DNA of 23,258 nt from a virus. The position numbers and the translations under genes are program-made. The stretch spans positions 1-23,258 of IMG/VR virus record IMGVR_UViG_3300017786_000152. One strand, 5' to 3'. Of the stretch, positions 7,512 to 16,553 are shown in pieces; the stretch's first letter is position 1, and each line of letters opens with the position of its first letter. The notes under the pieces are model-generated. The model searched no databases. It was given only the letters and a program-made list of their open reading frames with translations, and was not told the origin of the DNA.

Positions 7512-7984
7512 TGAGCGACGAAAAGATTTCTTCTGCACTTGGTATTAGACCAATGTCAGAAATAGATGAAAATGAAAAGATTCTTCCTGCGGAAGCGCAG
7601 CCTATTGCGGAAGTTAAACCTCAAGCCCCGTCAACTGAGTTGGCTATCGGTACAGAGATAGATCAAGAAAATCTAGCAGACATTGAAACTGTTCGTGATA
7701 ATATCAATGATGTTATGTCGACAGGACAAGAAGCTATGAAAGAGATGCTTGAAATTGCTAAGCAATCTGAGCAGCCTCGTGCATTCGAAGTTGTTTCAAC
7801 TTTAATGAAAACATTGCTTGATGCTAATAAAGATTATGCAGACATTTCTACTAAGCGTAAATTTGCGAAGGAAGAAATCAACGGACCTAAAGAAGCAGCA
7901 CAAACAAATGTTACAAATAATAACTTAATTGTTTCAACATCAGATTTGCTAAGAATGATTAAAGGCGAACCTGAAGATGGGTGA
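7511..7984 (+). CDS. 16: Small terminase subunit gp16
   Basis: 157 residues, close to the 164 of T4 gp16. gp16 forms rings that recognise DNA and stimulate the gp17 ATPase at packaging start. The signature is the central coiled-coil segment: QPRAFEVVSTLMKTLLDANKDY corresponds to the ADSPRHMEVFATLM stretch of T4 gp16. It is followed by a T/N-rich linker (TNVTNNNLIVSTSDLLRMIK) resembling the T4 C-terminal region. The N-terminal 45 residues are acidic and proline-rich. It overlaps gp15 by one base (TAATG) and gp17 by eight, so all three are translationally linked. Confidence 0.9.
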   Translation: MSDEKISSALGIRPMSEIDENEKILPAEAQPIAEVKPQAPSTELAIGTEIDQENLADIETVRDNINDVMSTGQEAMKEMLEIAKQSEQPRAFEVVSTLMKTLLDANKDYADISTKRKFAKEEINGPKEAAQTNVTNNNLIVSTSDLLRMIKGEPEDG

Positions 7985-9563
7985 CGGTTACTTAGGCAAC
8001 TCTAATCTCAAAAAAGTTCAAGAACAAATTGAGTGGACGCCTGAATTATTAAAAGAATATATGAAGTGTGCACAAGATCCGATATATTTTGCTAAAAATT
8101 ATATTAAGATTGTTCACGTTGACCGAGGACTTGTACCTTTTGAAATGTATCCATACCAGGAAAACATTACTCGAAAGATTACAGATAACCGTCGTGTCGC
8201 AGTATTAACTGCACGTCAGTCCGGTAAAACAACTACTGCAATGGCTATTATTTTGCATTATGTTTTATTTAATGAATTTAAAACCGTTGCTATCCTTGCA
8301 AACAAAGGTGATGCTGCTCGAGAAGTTATGGCTCGAGTAAAACTTGCTTTTGAATCATTACCGAAATGGCTGCAACAAGGTGTAGAAGAATGGAATAAAG
8401 GTAACATAGCATTAGAAAATGGGTGTCAAGTATTAGCAGGTACCACATCTTCAAGTGCTATTCGTGGTAAATCTGTTAACTTTCTGTACCTCGATGAGGT
8501 TGCATTTATTGAAGGCTACGATGATTTCTTTGCCTCAGTTTATCCAACTATTTCATCTGGTGAATCAACAAAACTATTAATGACTTCAACACCAAATGGT
8601 TTGAATCATTTTTGGAAAACATGCCGAGGTGCTAAAGAAGGTACGAACGGTTATGAATATGAAGAAGTTATGTGGAATGATGTTCCTGGCCGGGATGAAA
8701 AATGGCGCAAAGAAACATTAGAAGCACTTGATCATGATGAACAAAAATTTGCGCAAGAGTATTGCTGCGAATTCCAAGGCAGCTCAGGAACTTTAATCTC
8801 TGGTGTAGCCTTGAAAGCGCTTTATGCTGAGCAACCCCTCACTATAATTGAAGGGCTATCACAATATGAACGTGCAAGCCCTGGGCAGCAGTATGTAATT
8901 ACAGCAGACGTTGCTCGTGGTAAAGGTTTAGATTTCTCAACATTTAACGTTTTTGATATTACAGAAATGCCTTATAAGCAAGTCGCTGTTTATAAGGACA
9001 ACTTAATTGGACCAGTCGACTTTGCATCTGTACTGTATAGAGCAGGTAAAATATATAATGAAGCTGGCATCTTAATAGAAATAAATGACATCGGTGGACA
9101 GGTATCCGATGTTCTTACACTTGATCATGGATATGAAAACTTATTGTACACTCAAAATTCTGGGCGGAGTGGAAAGGTTCTCAGTGCAGGCTTTGGTAAA
9201 AACGTAGATAATGGCGTTAGAACTACAAAACTTGTTAAAGCAACAGGTTGTTCTATGCTTAAAATGCTCGTTGAACAAAATCAATTGTTATTACGAGATA
9301 GCGATACGATAGAAGAACTAAAGCGATTTTCAAAAAAAGCAAACTCTTTCGAAGCAGAGTCCGGATTCCATGACGATTTAGTTATGAATTTAGTCTTATT
9401 TGCATGGATGACGGAACAACAATACTTCAAAGATATGACAGATATAAATACACTAACAAAGCTCAGAGAAAAAACAGACGAGCAAATTGAAGAAGAAATG
9501 CTACCATTGGGTTTCTTCGACGTTGGGGACGAGATATACGAAGACGACGGACTTAGGTTATGA
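7977..9563 (+). CDS. 17: Large terminase subunit gp17 (packaging ATPase and nuclease)
   Basis: 528 residues, against 610 in T4. The N-terminal ATPase has Walker A ARQSGKTT (79-86), Walker B FLYLDE (169-174, catalytic E174) and coupling motif MTSTPNG (202-208). The C-terminal RNase-H-like nuclease carries VITADVARGKGLD with D311, ILIEINDIG with E368 and GFHDDLVMN with D466, matching the T4 triad D401/E458/D542. gp17 docks on the portal, cuts concatemeric DNA and translocates it into the prohead. The region after the nuclease is short compared with T4, accounting for most of the length difference. All catalytic residues are present, so it should be functional. Confidence 0.96.
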   Translation: MGDGYLGNSNLKKVQEQIEWTPELLKEYMKCAQDPIYFAKNYIKIVHVDRGLVPFEMYPYQENITRKITDNRRVAVLTARQSGKTTTAMAIILHYVLFNEFKTVAILANKGDAAREVMARVKLAFESLPKWLQQGVEEWNKGNIALENGCQVLAGTTSSSAIRGKSVNFLYLDEVAFIEGYDDFFASVYPTISSGESTKLLMTSTPNGLNHFWKTCRGAKEGTNGYEYEEVMWNDVPGRDEKWRKETLEALDHDEQKFAQEYCCEFQGSSGTLISGVALKALYAEQPLTIIEGLSQYERASPGQQYVITADVARGKGLDFSTFNVFDITEMPYKQVAVYKDNLIGPVDFASVLYRAGKIYNEAGILIEINDIGGQVSDVLTLDHGYENLLYTQNSGRSGKVLSAGFGKNVDNGVRTTKLVKATGCSMLKMLVEQNQLLLRDSDTIEELKRFSKKANSFEAESGFHDDLVMNLVLFAWMTEQQYFKDMTDINTLTKLREKTDEQIEEEMLPLGFFDVGDEIYEDDGLRL

Positions 9564-9589
9564 GCTCATTTTAGCAAATCAAAACATAT

Positions 9590-9597
9590 TATAAATA
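9590..9597 (+). promoter_or_regulatory. Late promoter (TATAAATA) for tail sheath gp18
   Basis: Exact T4 late octamer in the 84-nt gap between gp17 and gp18, 50 nt before the gp18 ATG, which has AAAGGAG at 9636-9642. The gap holds nothing else that I can see. Confidence 0.8.
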
Positions 9598-9647
9598 GAA
9601 ACAGACATATATTAAACGCGTTTCTAACATAATTAAAGGAGAAAAAC

Positions 9648-11645
9648 ATGGCTTTTTCCGTAAGTCCTTCCGTCATAGTTCGGGAAGTGGATGCGAGTCA
9701 AACTGTACCAGGCGTAGCAACAGCGCCGGCAGCTATGGCAGGTATTTTCAAATGGGGGCCAGTTAATGACCCTATTTTGATAACTTCCGAGACTCAACTT
9801 GTAGATCGTTTCGGTAAACCAACCGACGACAACTACGAAACATTTTTTACAGCATCAGATTACCTATCCTATGCAAGTGCACTTTATGTTGTACGTGCAG
9901 ATGATTCGTCTCTTACTGCTACCAGCACAACACTAGATATTACATCAGCATATGATGCTGTTTCAAATACAACTATCGTAACAGATAATAGTGTGTACGG
10001 TGCTTTCGACGCAAAATACCCAGGCGCACTAGGTAATAGCATCGAAGTTTCTTGGTCAACATCAAAAGCATTTTCAAATGAAATTGAACCTTTGAATGGT
10101 ATTGATCCAAATAAAATAAGTAATACATCTATATCTCAAACTATTGATTTTAATTCAAATACAGTAGAATGGGAAACAGCAACTACATTGGATGCAAACA
10201 ATGCCGTTACTGCTACAAACATTAATCCTATCTATGTGGGTGATGTTATTGTACTCGGTAATAACAGCGTTGGATACCAAGAATTAGTTGTAACTGCGGT
10301 TGCAAACAATCCAATTACTGAAGTTGTTGCAAATACTGATGTAACAGTTGCTACTACAACAGAGCTAACATTTACTACAAGGTATACATTAGCTGAAACA
10401 AGACTAAACCAACTATCAATAGTTAGAAAATGGTCGCAAAATGCGTTGTTTGGTAAGAAACCAGACTTAAACCACTTGCATATTACAGTTACAGATAAAG
10501 ACGGTGATATTACAGGTACCCCAAATACCGTACTTGAAGTATTTGATAACGTTTCTACAATTGAAGGTGCAGTTTCACCACAAGGTCAAACTAACTATTA
10601 CCAAACAATTATTGAAAACCAATCATCTTGGGTTAAAGTGGCTAACACTGCAGTTATTGATGCTGCAATGGTTACTGACAATTCAAATGCAGCTGACGCT
10701 CTAAGAAATAATAACTACGAAAATCTAGGCGATGGTACTGATGCTTCAACTGAAACAACTGCCACACTAGGTTCGCTAGCATTTGCTTGGGACGAGCTTA
10801 AGAATTCAAATGAAATTGATATTTCTTTTGTTCTTCAAGGTAAAGGTGATGCAGGCGCAACTAGAGCAAACTATATTGTTGCAAACATTGCAGAATATAG
10901 AAAAGATTGTGTAGCTTTCTTATCACCAGATTTAGCTGGGATGGTTACTGCAGTAAAAACTAATGATAAACTAAACAATGCAATTGCATATCGTAACCTA
11001 GTTCAGAACTCTTCATATTCGTTTATGGATTCTGGTTATAAATATCGATATGACAAGTTTAACGACAAGTATCGTTGGACACCTCTAAATGGTGATATGG
11101 CAGGTCTTGCATCAAGAGTAGATGCATGGGAATCTCCAGCTGGTTATAGAAAAGGTGTTATTAAAAATATCATCAAACTAGCATTTAACCCAAGCAAACC
11201 ACAAAGAGATGCTCTATACACGGCAGATATTAATCCTGTTATGTCACAAACTGGACGAGGAATTGTTCTATTCGGTGATAAAACTGGTTTGGGCATGCCA
11301 AGTGCATTTGATCGTCTTAATGTTCGCAGATTGTTTATTGCGATTGAAAAGTCTATCGCTACTGCTGCGGAAGGATTTTTATTCGAGTTTAATGATGATT
11401 TCACACAAACTCAATTTAAGAATATTGTTGATCCATTCCTTCGAGATATTCAAGGCAGACGAGGTATTACTGATTTCAGAGTAGTTTCTGATGCAACAGT
11501 AAATACTCCAGAAGTGATTGATCAAAATAAATTCCGCGCAAGCATTTTTGTTAAGCCAGCACGCTCTATCAATGTGATCGAATTAACATTCGTAGCAACT
11601 AGAACCGGTGTTGAGTTTGATGAAATTGTTGGCCAGCTAACGTAA
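9648..11645 (+). CDS. 18: Contractile tail sheath protein gp18
   Basis: 665 residues, compared with 659 in T4. Sheath subunits polymerise around the gp19 tube and contract during injection. The N-terminus SPSVIVREVDASQ, VATAPAAMAGIFKWGPVNDP and the following ETQLVDRFGKPT and SYASALYVVRA are hallmark sheath sequences. The C-terminal core is equally typical: QGRRGITDFRVVSDATVN and PARSINVIELTFVATRTG, containing the strands that interlock neighbouring subunits. The middle (about 90-270) is T/N-rich and is the expected variable, outward-facing part. The gene has its own late promoter, consistent with high demand. Confidence 0.95.
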   Translation: MAFSVSPSVIVREVDASQTVPGVATAPAAMAGIFKWGPVNDPILITSETQLVDRFGKPTDDNYETFFTASDYLSYASALYVVRADDSSLTATSTTLDITSAYDAVSNTTIVTDNSVYGAFDAKYPGALGNSIEVSWSTSKAFSNEIEPLNGIDPNKISNTSISQTIDFNSNTVEWETATTLDANNAVTATNINPIYVGDVIVLGNNSVGYQELVVTAVANNPITEVVANTDVTVATTTELTFTTRYTLAETRLNQLSIVRKWSQNALFGKKPDLNHLHITVTDKDGDITGTPNTVLEVFDNVSTIEGAVSPQGQTNYYQTIIENQSSWVKVANTAVIDAAMVTDNSNAADALRNNNYENLGDGTDASTETTATLGSLAFAWDELKNSNEIDISFVLQGKGDAGATRANYIVANIAEYRKDCVAFLSPDLAGMVTAVKTNDKLNNAIAYRNLVQNSSYSFMDSGYKYRYDKFNDKYRWTPLNGDMAGLASRVDAWESPAGYRKGVIKNIIKLAFNPSKPQRDALYTADINPVMSQTGRGIVLFGDKTGLGMPSAFDRLNVRRLFIAIEKSIATAAEGFLFEFNDDFTQTQFKNIVDPFLRDIQGRRGITDFRVVSDATVNTPEVIDQNKFRASIFVKPARSINVIELTFVATRTGVEFDEIVGQLT

Positions 11646-11651
11646 TAAATA
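11644..11651 (+). promoter_or_regulatory. Possible late promoter variant AATAAATA for gp19
   Basis: AATAAATA overlaps the gp18 stop codon and lies 21 nt before the gp19 ATG. It differs from TATAAATA only in the first base. A similar variant stands before gp22. Confidence 0.4.
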
Positions 11652-11672
11652 AAAGAAAAAGGAGAAAGACAC

Positions 11673-12206
11673 ATGGCATTTAATATCAACCAGTTCAAAT
11701 CAGAACTCGTCGGTGGCGGTGCACGTCCAACGCTCTTCCAATGTCAGATCACTAATCCTATTAATCCGACAGCAGATATCAAAACACCGTTTATGATTCG
11801 ATCTGCTGGAATTCCCGAGTCAAGTGTAGGGGCATACATTGTCCCTTACTTTGGCCGTCAGATTAAATATGCTGGTGACAGAACATTTGCAGACTGGAGT
11901 GTACAAGTAATAAACGATGAAGATTTTGCAATTCGTAACGCTATGGAAGAGTGGATGAATTTCATTAACTCGCACGATTCAAACTCGCGTGGTTTACCAC
12001 AACAGTATAAATCTACAGGGCAAGTAACACAATACAGCAAAGATGGTTCACCATTGCGTACATATGTTTTTGAAGGCATGTACCCAGTAAGTGTGGAAGG
12101 TATTCAGCTGGATTGGTCTAACTCGGATACAATTGAAGAATTCGGGATTACGTTCCAATACGATCTGTGGAGAGTAGAAGGAAACACTGGCCTACCGACT
12201 ACATAA
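11673..12206 (+). CDS. 19: Tail tube protein gp19
   Basis: 177 residues, near the 163 of T4. It forms the inner tube through which DNA passes. Family features are the N-terminal FKSELVGGGARPTLFQCQI, then FMIRSAGIPESSVGAYIVPYFGRQIKYAGDRTFADWSVQVIND (the tube-fold beta segment), RNAMEEWMNFIN, and the C-terminal WSNSDTIEEFGITFQYDLW. A strong AAGGAG site precedes the start. Its place between sheath and portal is as in T4. Confidence 0.95.
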   Translation: MAFNINQFKSELVGGGARPTLFQCQITNPINPTADIKTPFMIRSAGIPESSVGAYIVPYFGRQIKYAGDRTFADWSVQVINDEDFAIRNAMEEWMNFINSHDSNSRGLPQQYKSTGQVTQYSKDGSPLRTYVFEGMYPVSVEGIQLDWSNSDTIEEFGITFQYDLWRVEGNTGLPTT

Positions 12207-12235
12207 ATTATATTATTATTAAGTGAGGAATAACG

Positions 12236-13819
12236 ATGAAGCTATTTGGTTTCGAAATAAAAAGAGATTCTGACGAGGAGGCTGGTGGACATACACCGGT
12301 CTCTTTTGCTGAACCTCAGAATGATGACGGTGCGATTACTGTCAGCGGTGGAGCTATGGGTGGATTCTATAGCACTATCCTTGATTTAGAAGGCACTGCA
12401 AAAACAGAATCTGAACTTGTTACCAAATACCGTGGTCTGGCACATAATCCAGAAATCAATCAAGCTATTGACGAAATTGTTAATGAAGCAATTAACGTTG
12501 ATACACAAGACAAGGTTGTAGATCTTGTTTTAGATAATACAGATTTACCTGATAAAGTTAAAGACAAACTTGTTGAAGAGTTTGAAAATGTATTATCACT
12601 ATTAGATTTTTCAAATCAAGCATATGATATTTTTAGTAAATTCTATGTTGATGGTCGAGTAAACTATCACGTTATCATTGATAATGATAATATCTCTGAG
12701 GGTATACGTGAATTAAGATATGTTGACCCGAGAAAACTAAAGCTTATCCGTGAAATGGATAAAAAGAATTTAGATAAACATTCTATGGTACCAGTCAAAA
12801 GAGTTAAATCCGAATATTATATGTATTCAGAAAATGGATTTGGTTCGCAGGGTGGCAAAGGTAATGGATTACAGACAGGTTCACAAGGTTATAAAGTAGC
12901 AAAAGACGCAATTGCTCGTGTTACATCTGGTGTTATGACTGAAAATAATTCGCTTGTATTATCTCACTTAAGTGCTGCAATGAAACCATTGAATCAATTA
13001 AGGATGCTAGAAGATGCAACAATTATTTACACTCTTACACGAGCTCCTGAGAGACGAGTGTTCTACATTGACGTTGGCAACTTACCTAAATCAAAAGCTG
13101 AGCAGTATCTAAGAGATATGATGGTTCGCCATAAAAATAAGTTGCAATACAATTCAGCAACTGGTGAAATCAATGATCAGCGTAAAATGATGACTATGAC
13201 CGAAGATCTATGGTTCCCGCGTCGCGGTGGCGAAAGAACAACGGAAGTTGATACTTTACCTGGCGGTAATGCTGCTGGCTTAACTAACGATGAAAACTTA
13301 CAGTATTTCCAGCGTAAACTATACAAATCGTTAAAGGTTCCGCTATCGCGTTTAGAGCCAGAGACAATGTATAGCTTCGGTAGAGTTTCAGAAATTACTC
13401 GTGATGAACTTAAATTTGGTAAGTTTGTTACAAGATTAAGAGTACGTTTTTCAAGTATCTTTACACAACTGTTAGAAAAGCAACTTGTTCTTAAAGGTAT
13501 TATGACACCAGAAGAATTTGTAGAAATTAAAGATTCACTTCGTTATGATTTTATCCAAGACAATTATTTCCAAGAATTAAAAGAAGCGGAAATTGCAAAA
13601 GAAAGACTTTCAACATTACGAGATGTTGAAGATCATATTGGCACTTACTATTCAAGAGAATGGGTTCGTAAAAATATTCTCCAAATGTCAGAAGATGATA
13701 TTAGAGATATGGATAAGCAAATAGCTAAAGAAGCTGAAAATGAACCTGATGATGACATGGAAGAGCCAGAAGAAGACGCAAACAACAATCCACAAGATTC
13801 AAAAGTAGTCAATGGATAA
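12236..13819 (+). CDS. 20: Portal vertex protein gp20
   Basis: 527 residues, compared with 524 in T4. Twelve copies form the portal that nucleates head assembly and serves as the docking ring for gp17 and the neck. Typical stretches: LVTKYRGLAHNPEINQAIDEIVNEAI, FYVDGRVNYHVIID, IRELRYVDPRKLKLI, LTRAPERRVFYIDVGNLPKSKAEQYLRDMM, DLWFPRRGGERTTEVDTLPGG and LKVPLSRLEPE. The C-terminus is acidic, as in related phages. No clear late octamer stands directly upstream (only a degenerate CATAAATT near 12203), so expression may come from the gp18/gp19 promoters. Confidence 0.96.
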   Translation: MKLFGFEIKRDSDEEAGGHTPVSFAEPQNDDGAITVSGGAMGGFYSTILDLEGTAKTESELVTKYRGLAHNPEINQAIDEIVNEAINVDTQDKVVDLVLDNTDLPDKVKDKLVEEFENVLSLLDFSNQAYDIFSKFYVDGRVNYHVIIDNDNISEGIRELRYVDPRKLKLIREMDKKNLDKHSMVPVKRVKSEYYMYSENGFGSQGGKGNGLQTGSQGYKVAKDAIARVTSGVMTENNSLVLSHLSAAMKPLNQLRMLEDATIIYTLTRAPERRVFYIDVGNLPKSKAEQYLRDMMVRHKNKLQYNSATGEINDQRKMMTMTEDLWFPRRGGERTTEVDTLPGGNAAGLTNDENLQYFQRKLYKSLKVPLSRLEPETMYSFGRVSEITRDELKFGKFVTRLRVRFSSIFTQLLEKQLVLKGIMTPEEFVEIKDSLRYDFIQDNYFQELKEAEIAKERLSTLRDVEDHIGTYYSREWVRKNILQMSEDDIRDMDKQIAKEAENEPDDDMEEPEEDANNNPQDSKVVNG

Positions 13820-13822
13820 ATA
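13815..13822 (+). promoter_or_regulatory. Probable late promoter variant GATAAATA
   Basis: GATAAATA overlaps the gp20 stop codon and lies 32 nt before the ATG at 13855, which has TTGGAG at 13842-13847. It is the same variant as at 3610 and 16568. Confidence 0.5.
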
Positions 13823-13854
13823 TAATCAAATTAAAGAATATTTGGAGAACCAAA

Positions 13855-14757
13855 ATGAAGTCCTTTAAAACACTATTAAGCGAAGTCGCAGAGCCGAAAT
13901 CGGCTGAAGAGAAACGCTTTAAAGATCAGCATACATATGAAGTAATCAAACACCCGGTTGCTTTAGATAGCCAACACACAGGTGAAATTACTCCTGGCCA
14001 AACTACCGATAAAGGTAAGCGTGCAGCAGATCAAAAAGGTGATGCGGCATATGATAAAGCATATTCAAAGCACGGTGATGGTTCAACAAAATTAAAAGAA
14101 GACGCATCAGGAATGAATGCTGCTCAAAAAATGAATTTTGATAAGTTATATAAGAAAATGAATAACGGACCAGAACATAAAGCTCTTAAGCAAAAACATG
14201 GTAACCAGGTTAAAGCAGACGATGCATTTCATGCAATGGTTAAAGCAAAAGCAATGGGCGAAGATCAGCAGCTTACTGATGAAGAATTATCAGCAGCACA
14301 AAAGAAAATTGACATCAATAAAAATGGTAAGATTGATGGACATGATCTAGCTATGCTTCGTGCTAAAAAGAAAAAAACTGAGGGTAAAAAAACCTTTAGA
14401 AGCGTGACTGAAGGCCTTATGTCTGCATTAAAGAAACCAGTTACTCAAACAGGACCAGACGGAAAAACTCGTACCGTTATGAAAACAACTCGTAACGTTA
14501 ACAAAGACGACAGAGGTTATGATAAAATCAGAACTAATGAATCTGACGAGTTGCTTGACGAAGGTATGAAATTTAAACAAGGCAATCTTAAATTAAAAGA
14601 TCGCTCATCGGTTAAAATAACTAAAGAAGACGCTGATAAGTTGAATAAACTTATGGGTGGATTAGACCGTAACAATTTAAAAAGAATGGAAGCTACGGCT
14701 GTTAAAGACAAGAAATCCTTTAATGAGATTTTAAGTTTTGCACGAGAAGCTACATAA
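13855..14757 (+). CDS. Lysine-rich prohead core/internal protein with CTS-like N-terminus and EF-hand-like loop
   Basis: 300 residues, in the slot of T4 gp67/gp68 between portal and protease. The N-terminus MKSFKTLLSEVAE resembles the capsid-targeting sequence of T4 internal proteins (MKTYQEFIAEA), which gp21 cuts after E. Related motifs recur at KTFRSVTEG (179-187) and KSFNEILSF (287-295), and other L-x-E sites exist (ELLDE). Residues 153-164 (DINKNGKIDGHD) fit a dockerin/EF-hand calcium loop with D153, N155, N157, D161 and D164. The protein is highly charged, rich in K and D, and probably mostly disordered. A role as a core protein packaged in the head and processed by gp21 is inference from position and N-terminus. 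I do not recognise a named family with certainty. Confidence 0.6.
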   Translation: MKSFKTLLSEVAEPKSAEEKRFKDQHTYEVIKHPVALDSQHTGEITPGQTTDKGKRAADQKGDAAYDKAYSKHGDGSTKLKEDASGMNAAQKMNFDKLYKKMNNGPEHKALKQKHGNQVKADDAFHAMVKAKAMGEDQQLTDEELSAAQKKIDINKNGKIDGHDLAMLRAKKKKTEGKKTFRSVTEGLMSALKKPVTQTGPDGKTRTVMKTTRNVNKDDRGYDKIRTNESDELLDEGMKFKQGNLKLKDRSSVKITKEDADKLNKLMGGLDRNNLKRMEATAVKDKKSFNEILSFAREAT

Positions 14758-14762
14758 GATTA

Positions 14763-14770
14763 TATAAATA
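14763..14770 (+). promoter_or_regulatory. Late promoter (TATAAATA) for prohead protease gp21
   Basis: Exact late octamer 27 nt before the ATG at 14798, in the short gap after the core-protein gene. Confidence 0.75.
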
Positions 14771-14797
14771 AACAGTATAAACAAAAAGGCGATGAAC

Positions 14798-15490
14798 ATG
14801 AAACTTATAACTGAAGTTGTAGAAGAATGCAATGTAGTTACAGAACTTAATGAAGAAACCGGCGACAAGTCGTACTTCATTGAAGGTATCTTCATGCAAG
14901 GTGATATTAAAAACCGCAATGGTCGAATTTACCCATCTGCAGTTTTAGAAAAAGAAATGAATCGCTATAATACAGATTTTATCAGTACAAAAAGAGCACT
15001 TGGTGAATTAGGACATCCTGAGGGACCAAGCATTAATGGTGACAGGGTATCACACCTTATTACTGAAATGAAAAAAGATGGCTCAAACTTTACTGGCAAA
15101 GCAAAAATTCTCGGAACTCCGATGGGTAATATTGTGAAAACTTTAATGGACGAAGGTGTTCTTATTGGGGTATCAACACGAGGATTAGGTTCAGTTAGAC
15201 AAACTAAAGAAGGTATTATGGAAGTTCAAAAAGATTTCCATCTTGCAACTGTAGATATCGTAACTGATCCTTCTGGCCCAAATTGCTTCGTAAATGGCAT
15301 AATGGAAAATGCTGAATATTTTTATGATATTGCTTCGGGTAACTGGTTACCTCAAAACGAATCAGTTGAAGAAGTTATTGAAGAGATTCAGGAAACAATT
15401 GAAAAAGAAGTTAGACGGGTGGTACATCGTGTTGATGAAAGTACAGCCGCACGTATGTTCGAGCGATTTATATCTTCGCTTAGAAATTAA
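14798..15490 (+). CDS. 21: Prohead core protease gp21
   Basis: 230 residues from the ATG at 14798, preferred over the ATG at 14792 because AAAGG at 14785-14789 is 8 nt away from the former and only 2 nt from the latter. T4 gp21 (212 residues) is the serine protease that degrades the core and trims gp23. Family motifs: YFIEGIFMQGDIKNRNGRIYP, then ALGELGHP with catalytic H73, then GVLIGVSTRGLGS with the nucleophile S126 (T4 H85 and S140), then VDIVTDPSGP. The C-terminus is a charged helix (VEEVIEEIQETIEKEV). The order core protein, gp21, gp22, gp23 matches T4. Confidence 0.94.
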   Translation: MKLITEVVEECNVVTELNEETGDKSYFIEGIFMQGDIKNRNGRIYPSAVLEKEMNRYNTDFISTKRALGELGHPEGPSINGDRVSHLITEMKKDGSNFTGKAKILGTPMGNIVKTLMDEGVLIGVSTRGLGSVRQTKEGIMEVQKDFHLATVDIVTDPSGPNCFVNGIMENAEYFYDIASGNWLPQNESVEEVIEEIQETIEKEVRRVVHRVDESTAARMFERFISSLRN

Positions 15491-15496
15491 TTTTTT

Positions 15497-15504
15497 AATA
15501 AATA
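15497..15504 (+). promoter_or_regulatory. Possible late promoter variant AATAAATA for gp22
   Basis: AATAAATA lies 38 nt before the gp22 ATG at 15543, in an otherwise gene-free 52-nt gap, with AAAGGAG at 15528-15534. Confidence 0.45.
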
Positions 15505-15542
15505 GTATACATATAGAATAAACACCAAAAGGAGTAGAACAT

Positions 15543-16532
15543 ATGTCAAATGAGTTAGACGAAAAGTTCGTGGAAAAATCTGGCGGAGCCGGAGTTCCAG
15601 CAGCAGAAGTTGCTGACGCAACTACAGGCGCTGGTGGCGCGATACAAAAGAAAAAAGCCGATGTTAAAAAATCTGTAGATCCAAAGGCTGATAAAGTCGA
15701 TGGTGCTACTCCAGGCCAAACAGGCGCTGTTGCGGAAGATGCTGATACTGCAGATTCTGACGTAGTGGTTGAAGTAGTTGAGATTGAAGAATCAATCCAA
15801 GCTATGTTTGAAGGCATGGACTTATCAGAAGAATTTACATCGAAAGTAACAATGGTTTTTGAAGCGGCTGTTAATGAAGCGGCAACTTTAAAAGCAGGCA
15901 CAATAATTGCTGAGCAAACAGAAATTCTGGAAGCACAGATGGCCGAGTCAATTGAATCATCAGTTGACGAAATTGTAGAAAACCTTGATTCCTATCTAGA
16001 TTATGTTGTCGAAGAGTGGATGAAGGAAAATGAATTAGCTATCGAATCTGGTATCCAGGTTGAAATGGCTGAGTCATTGATGACTGGTCTTAAGTCATTG
16101 TTTGAAGAGCATAACATTGAAGTTAACGATGAAATCGTTGATGTAGTTACTGGCTTAGAAGAGCATGCAGAAGACCTTAGAGCAGCAGCAAACGATTCAA
16201 TCAATGAAAATGTTGAATTGAAAGCTACAATTGCAAGTCTCAAAGCTGACAAAGTTTTCAGCGAAATGACCGAAGATCTTACTATCACTCAGCGTGAAAG
16301 ATTGAAAGTTCTTTCTGAGAAACTCGACGTTCAAGACATTGCAGAATATTCAAGCGATCTTGAAACTCTACGTGAATCTTTCTTCACGACAAAGAAAGTA
16401 GTAGCAGAAGAAGTAAGCGATGAAGAGCAAGAAATTATTACTGAGGAAACAGAAGCAAAGCAAGTTGCTCCAGCATCTGATTACTCAAGCATTAATGCTC
16501 TCGTTGAGTCTCTTAACGCAAGACAAAAATAA
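15543..16532 (+). CDS. 22: Prohead scaffold protein gp22
   Basis: 329 residues; T4 gp22 has 269. It is the main core protein around which gp23 assembles and is destroyed by gp21. It is very acidic and helical, with long coiled-coil stretches (LEAQMAESIESSVDEIVENLDSY, then EEHAEDLRAAANDSINENVELKATI) as expected for a scaffold. ITQRERLKVLSEKLD and LRESFFTTKK near the C-terminus match T4-like gp22 patterns. The first 70 residues are A/G/K-rich and low in complexity, a lengthened N-terminal tail. Position immediately before gp23 supports the call. Confidence 0.88.
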   Translation: MSNELDEKFVEKSGGAGVPAAEVADATTGAGGAIQKKKADVKKSVDPKADKVDGATPGQTGAVAEDADTADSDVVVEVVEIEESIQAMFEGMDLSEEFTSKVTMVFEAAVNEAATLKAGTIIAEQTEILEAQMAESIESSVDEIVENLDSYLDYVVEEWMKENELAIESGIQVEMAESLMTGLKSLFEEHNIEVNDEIVDVVTGLEEHAEDLRAAANDSINENVELKATIASLKADKVFSEMTEDLTITQRERLKVLSEKLDVQDIAEYSSDLETLRESFFTTKKVVAEEVSDEEQEIITEETEAKQVAPASDYSSINALVESLNARQK

Positions 16533-16553
16533 AACCGGTAAAACATTAACAAT

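Noticed and set aside
15362-15901. 179-residue minus-strand open frame across gp21/gp22
   Set aside because: It lies opposite two secure genes, is low in complexity (A/S/T-rich complement of the gp22 tail) and has no ribosome site.
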